Source: Flavobacteriales bacterium UBA6057
GTDB taxonomy: Bacteria > Bacteroidota > Bacteroidia > Flavobacteriales_G > Salibacteraceae
Direction of reading: 5' to 3'
DNA: 64,000 nt
Assembly (NCBI GenBank): GCA_002428995.1
Contig: DIYJ01000018.1
Span: 62,001 to 126,000, forward strand
Part shown: piece by piece, positions 59,282-64,000 of the stretch
Layout: the number at the start of each line of letters is the position of its first letter
How positions within the stretch are numbered: the stretch's first letter is position 1
Notes under the pieces: generated by a model
Database searches by the model: none
Told to the model about the DNA's origin: nothing
Seen by the model: the letters and a program-made list of their open reading frames with translations, nothing else
Program-made: the position numbers and the translations under genes

Positions 59282-61552
59282 ATGAGCAAAACACTTGCAT
59301 GGCTGATTATAGCTTCCGTTCTGGCGTTAACCGTTGGAGCGGCCTATCAGATCACCAAACTCAGGTTCGACTACGAATTCGAGAACTTCTTCCCGGCAGG
59401 CGACAGTTCCCTTGATTTTTATCACGACTACATGGACAAATTTTCGTCCGATGTAGACTTCGTTTTGGTTGCGCTCAGAAACGAGGATGGGATCTTTCAG
59501 GAAGACTTCCTCCTCAAAGCGAGAGAACTGCGAAAGGAGCTCAATGGAGTGCGCAATCGAGATCGAATCATCTCACCTTTTGATGCGGGAGATTTTGCCT
59601 TAGGACCCTTCGGGCCGATTGAAATCCCCTACCTGCACCCGGACGACCCTACGCGCTATGCCGCTGACTCTGCAAGGATTTACGCTTATGACAAAGCAGT
59701 GGGAAGTCTTTTTTCTCCTGATGGGAAGAGTATTTCGATGGTTATCCAGATCGAGCCCAATCTATCCAAGATCGAAACCGACTCGGTGTACTTTGACATT
59801 CAGAATGTGGTTTCCAACTATGAGTTTGATGAACTCCATCTTGCCGGCAAAGCCATTGGACAGGCCTATTACATAGAGCAAATCCGGTATGAGTTTACCT
59901 TCTTTTTTGTGTTGGGGGTCATTTTGATCACGCTTGTTCTGATCCTGATTTATCGCTCCGTTTGGGGAGTCATCGTGCCGTTGATTGTGGTGTTGCTGTC
60001 CGTGATCTGGCTCCTCGGAATCATGGGACTCACGGGTAAGCCTATCGATATCATGACAGCGCTTCTGCCGCTTGTGTTGTTTGTGGTCGGAATCAGCGAT
60101 GTGATCCATCTGCTCAGTCGGTTTTTTGAAGAGATCAGAAATGGACACGCTAAGGGCAAGGCTATCATGATCGCTTATAAGCAGGTGGGCATGGCTACCT
60201 TCCTCACAACAGTAACGACCGGTCTTGGCTTTTTTACCTTGGTCACTTCCTCAATCATCCCCGTGCGACAGCTCGGAATCTACGCTGCAGTTGGGGTCTT
60301 TCTGGCCTTTGCGTTGGCATTCAGCTTGCTGCCAGCTATTCTTACTTTGACCAAGGTTCCCAAACTGGCCTACAAGGAGCCCTCCAGTTCGTTGTGGAAT
60401 AAGGTTGTGCGCCAAATGTTCCGTTTTTCAATGCGGAACAAGAGGGTCGTTTACATTGGATCTGTAGCCGTTGCTGTGACTTCCCTGATTGGTATTTCGC
60501 TGGTGAGGATCGACAACTTCTTGCTGGAAGATATCGGAGAAGGAGATCCACACAGGGGAAGCTTTGAGTTTTTCGAAAAGAATTTTGCCGGGGCGCGACC
60601 GTTCGAGATGCAAATCGAGGTGCAGGAAGGTGAGGAAAACCTCTTTTCAGATGCCGCGATAGATGAAATGCTGCGGGTTGAAACCTACTTGAAAGAGGAT
60701 TATGGAGTCGGTTTCTTGATTTCTCCGCTTAACCTTATCCGAACTGTGAATCAGGCGCTGAACGGTGGGCAGGATCAAGCTTACAAGGTCCCAGAGGCAG
60801 GTCCTCAACGCGAGAAGGTTTTAAAACTGATCTCAAAGTTTGAGAAACGCCCCGAGTTTTCTGCCATCATGACCAGCGATTACAGGGAAGCGCGCTTTTC
60901 AGGAAAGATTGTGGACTATGGCGGACGACACACCAAGATGCTGAATGAGCGAATGGCTCAAAGCCTTCGAGATGAAGCACCTTTAGCAGCGATCAATTAT
61001 CGGCTGACGGGCATGGCCCTGCTGATCGATCAAAACAATGAAACCCTGTCTATGAACATGATGACAGGGCTGGGCATTGCCTTTGCTGTTGTGGCGTTGA
61101 TCATGGGGTTGCTTTATCGTTCGGTTATCATTGCTTTTATCTCTCTCATTCCCAACATGTTGCCGCTCATGGCAGTGGGAGGAGTCATGGGATTCACGGG
61201 GATCGACCTCAAAGTGGCAACTTCCATCATTTTTGGAATTGCATTTGGAATAGCCGTGGACGATTCGATCCACTACCTCAGCAAATACCGCTTGGAGCGC
61301 TTGAAAGGACGAAGCCCGATCTGGGCGATTAGGAGGACCTCTATTTCCACGGGAAAGGCAATCATCATCACAAGTTTGATTCTGTGCGCGGGGTTCTTTG
61401 CACTCGCAACTTCTGATTTTACCAGCACTTACTATGTCGGTTTATTGGTCAGTGTTACCCTGTTTTTCGCGGTATTAGCGGATTTGCTCCTTCTCCCTCT
61501 TTTGTTGATGTTGGTAAGTGGTCAGCGCAAGGGAAAACGTGGTGATGAGTAG
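59282..61552 (+). CDS. RND superfamily exporter (MMPL-type)
   Basis: The 756-residue protein has 12 transmembrane helices in two similar halves: helix 1, a periplasmic domain (about 25-195), five helices (about 200-355, including the sequence MTALLPLVLFVVGISDVIHLLSRFFEE), helix 7, another periplasmic domain (about 415-590), and five helices. GIAFGIAVDDSIHYLSKYRLE in the second half contains the Asp/His proton-relay region typical of MMPL/HpnN proteins. These proteins export lipids or hydrophobic compounds with the proton motive force. No membrane-fusion or TolC partner is nearby. The ATG at 59282 sits just after the decayed gene on the other strand. Confidence 0.88.
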   Translation: MSKTLAWLIIASVLALTVGAAYQITKLRFDYEFENFFPAGDSSLDFYHDYMDKFSSDVDFVLVALRNEDGIFQEDFLLKARELRKELNGVRNRDRIISPFDAGDFALGPFGPIEIPYLHPDDPTRYAADSARIYAYDKAVGSLFSPDGKSISMVIQIEPNLSKIETDSVYFDIQNVVSNYEFDELHLAGKAIGQAYYIEQIRYEFTFFFVLGVILITLVLILIYRSVWGVIVPLIVVLLSVIWLLGIMGLTGKPIDIMTALLPLVLFVVGISDVIHLLSRFFEEIRNGHAKGKAIMIAYKQVGMATFLTTVTTGLGFFTLVTSSIIPVRQLGIYAAVGVFLAFALAFSLLPAILTLTKVPKLAYKEPSSSLWNKVVRQMFRFSMRNKRVVYIGSVAVAVTSLIGISLVRIDNFLLEDIGEGDPHRGSFEFFEKNFAGARPFEMQIEVQEGEENLFSDAAIDEMLRVETYLKEDYGVGFLISPLNLIRTVNQALNGGQDQAYKVPEAGPQREKVLKLISKFEKRPEFSAIMTSDYREARFSGKIVDYGGRHTKMLNERMAQSLRDEAPLAAINYRLTGMALLIDQNNETLSMNMMTGLGIAFAVVALIMGLLYRSVIIAFISLIPNMLPLMAVGGVMGFTGIDLKVATSIIFGIAFGIAVDDSIHYLSKYRLERLKGRSPIWAIRRTSISTGKAIIITSLILCAGFFALATSDFTSTYYVGLLVSVTLFFAVLADLLLLPLLLMLVSGQRKGKRGDE

Positions 61553-61661
61553 TCTTTCGTAGTGTAGAATAGGCTGGATGCCTCATCATTCAAGGACTAC
61601 AGATGTTAATACACCTGTTTAAAAAAATGTTAGGCTCGTGCCCCCAAGTCAACTGAACCAT

Positions 61662-61669
61662 TACATTTG
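61662..61669 (+). promoter_or_regulatory. Putative -7 element of the TM2-like gene
   Basis: TACATTTG lies 25 bases before the ATG at 61695. No clear -33 TTG. Confidence 0.35.
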
Positions 61670-61694
61670 ACGCTATCCTAAAACCAAAATAATT

Positions 61695-62096
61695 ATGAAA
61701 AAACTATTCTTAGCTTGTTTTCTGTCTCTCTGTGCGGCCGGAGCATCCTTTGCTGGTGGTTACACACTCGATGAAAGCGCTATTGACAATGCTTTCGCTA
61801 ATTCACAAGACGTAACATTAGAGTCTTCAGAGTACTCTGCTTCATTGAATGCAGCCATTGCTGAAGGTGAAACTACTGTTGGAGGTTTCCTTCTTCGTTC
61901 TTACTTCTGCGGTTCCATCGCTCTTCACAGAAGCTACATGGGAACTGGTGGTGCTACCCTTTGGTGGAAGTATCTCTGCATTCCAATCGCTGGTGGCGTT
62001 GCTAACTGCGTTGACTTCTGGGGTGTATTATTCAAGGGAGAAGAAAGACTCGCTATCTACAAAGACAATCCTAACTTCTTCGCTTGGAAAAAGTAA
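61695..62096 (+). CDS. Small exported TM2-like membrane protein
   Basis: The 133-residue protein has a signal peptide (about 1-20, LCAAGASFAGG), a short acidic mature segment (LDESAIDNAFANSQDVTLESSEYSASLNAA) and a C-terminal two-helix module (LLRSYFCGSIALHRSYMG, LWWKYLCIPIAGGVANCVDFWGVLFKG) that resembles TM2 domains (G-x-x-x-x-H-R-x-Y-x-G ... D-x-W). TM2 proteins are of unknown function. It is well expressed by codon use and has its own terminator. The next two genes also carry related short membrane modules. Confidence 0.72.
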   Translation: MKKLFLACFLSLCAAGASFAGGYTLDESAIDNAFANSQDVTLESSEYSASLNAAIAEGETTVGGFLLRSYFCGSIALHRSYMGTGGATLWWKYLCIPIAGGVANCVDFWGVLFKGEERLAIYKDNPNFFAWKK

Positions 62097-62116
62097 GGAG
62101 TTATCCTCATTAAGAG

Positions 62117-62150
62117 AAAAGGCCGTCTGTCATCAGTCGGCCTTTTTTTG
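62117..62150 (+). terminator. Intrinsic terminator after the TM2-like gene
   Basis: Stem AAAAGGCCG (62117-62125) and CGGCCTTTT (62138-62146), extendable by CTG/CAG after one mismatch, is followed by TTTG. Confidence 0.85.
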
Positions 62151-62231
62151 TGCCCTGTTGTGAGCTGAAGCTATTTCGGAATACGATCCTGGGTCATTGC
62201 GAGCATTGTCAAGGGACGCTTGCGAGTCGAA

Positions 62232-63110
62232 TCACTTGGAAAGCGACAAGACCGGATTCATGATAGCGTCATTGTGCTCTCTTAGCTTCTCGTAGTTGTA
62301 TTTCCTGGCCAGGAAGTCCGATCGCTTTTGTCCAGCCGTGTAGAAGCGCTGAAACACCGTGTATCCCAGAACTGCTCCTGTTACGTAATAATTGAGCACA
62401 AATACCCCATAGGCGCCCAGGCCGAGGCTTGCTACTACCATTCCGGCACTGAAGGCTGCATCCCAAAACCGGCCAGCGTAAAGCTGCCCCAAACCAGGAG
62501 CTATGCTGGACATGATCTGAGCTTTCTCAGGGTCTTTGTATTTTGGATACTTCTTAGGGTTGTAAAGTCCATCAATCGCTGCAAGCGTGCTATCCAGCTT
62601 TACCGAATCGTCTCGAAAGGTATAGTGAGCCCAGCTCGTGAGCTTCTTCACCGACTCATCCCATTGGCGTAGCTCATTCAGCGTAAGCGCATGCAAGATG
62701 CTCGAGTTCATGGACAATGAATCAGGCAGAAATTGTTGGATCAGGAGCAGCTGAGAGTTCGCTTGTTCGAAGTCCTTGCTCAGGAATGCGTAAAACGCGG
62801 AGTTGTAACGAGCTGCATAGTGCAGCGAATCATGAAGTCCATTGTAGTAAAGGCGCTCCGTAGTGGCATAGGCCGCTTCAGGCTGATTGAGCAATAGTTG
62901 ACATTCTGCTTTTTTCAGCAAAGCCTCGGTGCGCATGGTGTTGCTGTTCGCGCTGTAGGCTACGCGTTCAAATTCAGTGGCAGCCCACTGAAGCTCTCCT
63001 TCATTTTGGAGGCTATCAGCAAGATGAAATACAGCGTTCGTAGGGTTATTCGAAAACCCTGCGAAGTGCAACATGCAAATCGTACTTAACGTTATAATCG
63101 ATCTGTGCAT
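62232..63110 (-). CDS. Exported TPR protein with C-terminal PGLG-type membrane module
   Basis: The 292-residue protein has a probable signal peptide (about 1-18), TPR-like helices (about 28-180: ALLKKAECQLLLNQPEAAYATTERL, YNSAFYAFLSKDFEQANSQLL) and a C-terminal membrane module opening with SIAPGLGQLYAGRFWDAAFS (near 205), a TM2/DUF5683-like motif, then two helices. It begins 65 bp inside the upstream gene, which has the same TPR-then-PGLG layout, so they are likely paralogues made as a pair. A start at 63074 (ATG) would shorten the overlap. Function unknown; the pair could span the inner membrane and place the TPR part in the periplasm. Confidence 0.75.
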   Translation of the reverse strand: MHRSIITLSTICMLHFAGFSNNPTNAVFHLADSLQNEGELQWAATEFERVAYSANSNTMRTEALLKKAECQLLLNQPEAAYATTERLYYNGLHDSLHYAARYNSAFYAFLSKDFEQANSQLLLIQQFLPDSLSMNSSILHALTLNELRQWDESVKKLTSWAHYTFRDDSVKLDSTLAAIDGLYNPKKYPKYKDPEKAQIMSSIAPGLGQLYAGRFWDAAFSAGMVVASLGLGAYGVFVLNYYVTGAVLGYTVFQRFYTAGQKRSDFLARKYNYEKLREHNDAIMNPVLSLSK

Positions 63111-64000
63111 AATCTTCTCTTTGTTTGGCTGTCACACTCAAGGCACTTCCCCAGATATTGCCAAAGTAAAATGCTCCGGCTACTCCGCCAGCAATAAGGA
63201 AAGGAATACTGACCACCCCCGCGATGATCGCAACTTCAATAGCTACGGCCATTAATGGAAGGGTGATGAACATGGTGCCAAAGGGCGTTCCCTTGTATCC
63301 GGTGTAGAATTTACCCAGGCCCGGTAAAGCTGCTGACAGTAAAGCCGCCAAGAAAGCTGACTTCTTTTTGTACTTCATCAGCTTTTCAGCATTCACTTTA
63401 AGTTCTGTTTCCTCGGCTGCAAACAGGTAATGCTTTCCGGTCAGTTGAAGGGCATGTTTCTCGTACGTCTCAAAATCTCGCTGAAGCAATGCGAGTCCTG
63501 CCAACTGAAAGGCTTTAAACTCGCTGACCATTTCATTATCCCCTGGTCGAACACGTTCCAGGGCGTTTTGAGCATCGTCCAGTCGATCTTCATACAAGTG
63601 GCAGAAAGCCAGGTAGAACATGGCCTGTGAATGAACAGAAGACGCAGAGTCAACGCGTTCAAAAGAACTCACAGCCAGCTCAAAGTACTGCTTGAAATAA
63701 TGGATCCATCCCTTGTAATAATGAACGCTGTCCAACTGTTCCTTGGTAGCTGTCTCCTGTCCATTCTCAAGTTTGTAGAGCACAAACAAGGCATCATCGT
63801 ACTGCTCATTAGAGATCAGATAGTTCACAAACTTCAACTCGCTGGTCACAAACGACTCCTTAGGTTCTTCGGTAGCCAAACTGGATTCGATGGCTACTGA
63901 ATCCAGAGAGATTGAGTCAGCAGAAACAGACGTGCTATCCAAAGCAAGAGAGTCAGCGACTTCCTGACTGTGAGCAATGCTTCCAAGGGCACAGAGAAGT
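63046..64000 (-). CDS. Exported TPR protein with C-terminal PGLG-type membrane module, 5' partial
   Basis: The frame stays open to the window edge: before the TTG at 63942 it reads LLCALGSIAHSQEVADS, the end of a signal peptide, so the true start is a few residues beyond base 64000. Thus at least 317 residues are present. The middle has TPR-like helices (FVNYLISNEQYDDALFVLYKLENG, YKGWIHYFKQYFELAVSSFERV, AMFYLAFCHLYEDRLDDAQNALERV), and the C-terminus has ALPGLGKFYTGYKGTP and two hydrophobic helices. A Ser/Asp/Leu-rich linker follows the signal peptide. Same architecture as the gene at 62232-63110, with which it overlaps by 65 bp. Function unknown. Confidence 0.75.
   Translation of the reverse strand, partial: LLCALGSIAHSQEVADSLALDSTSVSADSISLDSVAIESSLATEEPKESFVTSELKFVNYLISNEQYDDALFVLYKLENGQETATKEQLDSVHYYKGWIHYFKQYFELAVSSFERVDSASSVHSQAMFYLAFCHLYEDRLDDAQNALERVRPGDNEMVSEFKAFQLAGLALLQRDFETYEKHALQLTGKHYLFAAEETELKVNAEKLMKYKKKSAFLAALLSAALPGLGKFYTGYKGTPFGTMFITLPLMAVAIEVAIIAGVVSIPFLIAGGVAGAFYFGNIWGSALSVTAKQREDYAQIDYNVKYDLHVALRRVFE

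Noticed and set aside
59043..59285. 80-codon plus-strand gene before the RND exporter
   Set aside because: Cys/Arg/Ser-rich translation without domain; minus-strand frames in the same place read more like protein.

Overview
The window looks like chromosomal DNA of a Bacteroidota bacterium, most probably a flavobacterium-like marine or aquatic lineage. The signs are a C-terminal type IX secretion sorting domain on a 1194-residue surface protein, a GldJ/GldK-like formylglycine-fold protein, FecI/FecR regulation with an STN domain, GIN (DUF2807), DUF4249 and DUF4294 proteins, no clear Shine-Dalgarno sequences, and repeated use of the Bacteroidota promoter pattern TTG-N17-23-TAnnTTTG upstream of housekeeping genes. 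No tRNA, rRNA, CRISPR array, integrase, transposase or phage gene is visible. The window is a dense, mostly vertical gene set with two repeat-filled intergenic patches and one decayed gene.

Layout. 1-6.6 kb: end of a SpoIIE-type phosphatase, an intergenic repeat, a radical SAM protein plus GldJ-like lipoprotein candidate, three small minus-strand unknowns and a sodium/solute symporter. 5.7-13.3 kb (minus strand): MtaB, inositol monophosphatase-like, NfeD protease, a giant propeller/Y_Y_Y/SpoIIE sensor phosphatase and a TPR protein, several with overlapping ends. 13.4-18 kb: dxr, rseP and a TPR histidine kinase. 17.9-23.8 kb (minus strand): an ECF sigma factor, FecR anti-sigma factor, an STN-headed surface-repeat protein, a GIN lipoprotein and a second surface-repeat protein; this is the most unusual locus here. 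23.8-36.4 kb: PhoD-like phosphatase, YCII protein, exported MsrA, the T9SS cargo protein, an orphan histidine kinase, DCC thioredoxin-like protein, a large GT-C-like membrane protein and an M48 lipoprotein protease. 36.5-43.3 kb: sucC, a biotin carboxylase, DUF4294, a 417-bp repeat patch with an eight-copy GCATTAG array, recN, fabI and hpf. 43.4-49.8 kb (minus strand): a TerB/ABCG fusion transporter and a symporter-lipoprotein-exported protein operon. 49.9-58.5 kb: priA, arfB, a lipoprotein, an RluA-type pseudouridine synthase, panB, DUF4249 and dnaK. 58.5-64 kb: a decayed gene, an RND exporter, and three proteins with TM2-like/PGLG membrane modules, the last running off the window.

How the parts may work together. 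The sigma/FecR/STN set has the normal logic of cell-surface signalling, in which a periplasmic STN domain talks to FecR, which controls the ECF sigma factor. Here, however, the STN domain is carried by a protein whose body is a 16-residue G-x-Q-x-x-G-x-x-N repeat, not by a TonB-dependent receptor, and a paralogue of that body lies downstream next to a GIN protein. The 5.7-11.1 kb run suggests a membrane-associated unit of protease, sensor phosphatase and TPR protein. The rest is mostly central metabolism (isoprenoid, fatty acid, pantothenate, TCA), protein quality control (DnaK, RseP, NfeD, M48), DNA repair and replication restart (RecN, PriA) and ribosome maintenance (HPF, ArfB, RluA-type, MtaB).
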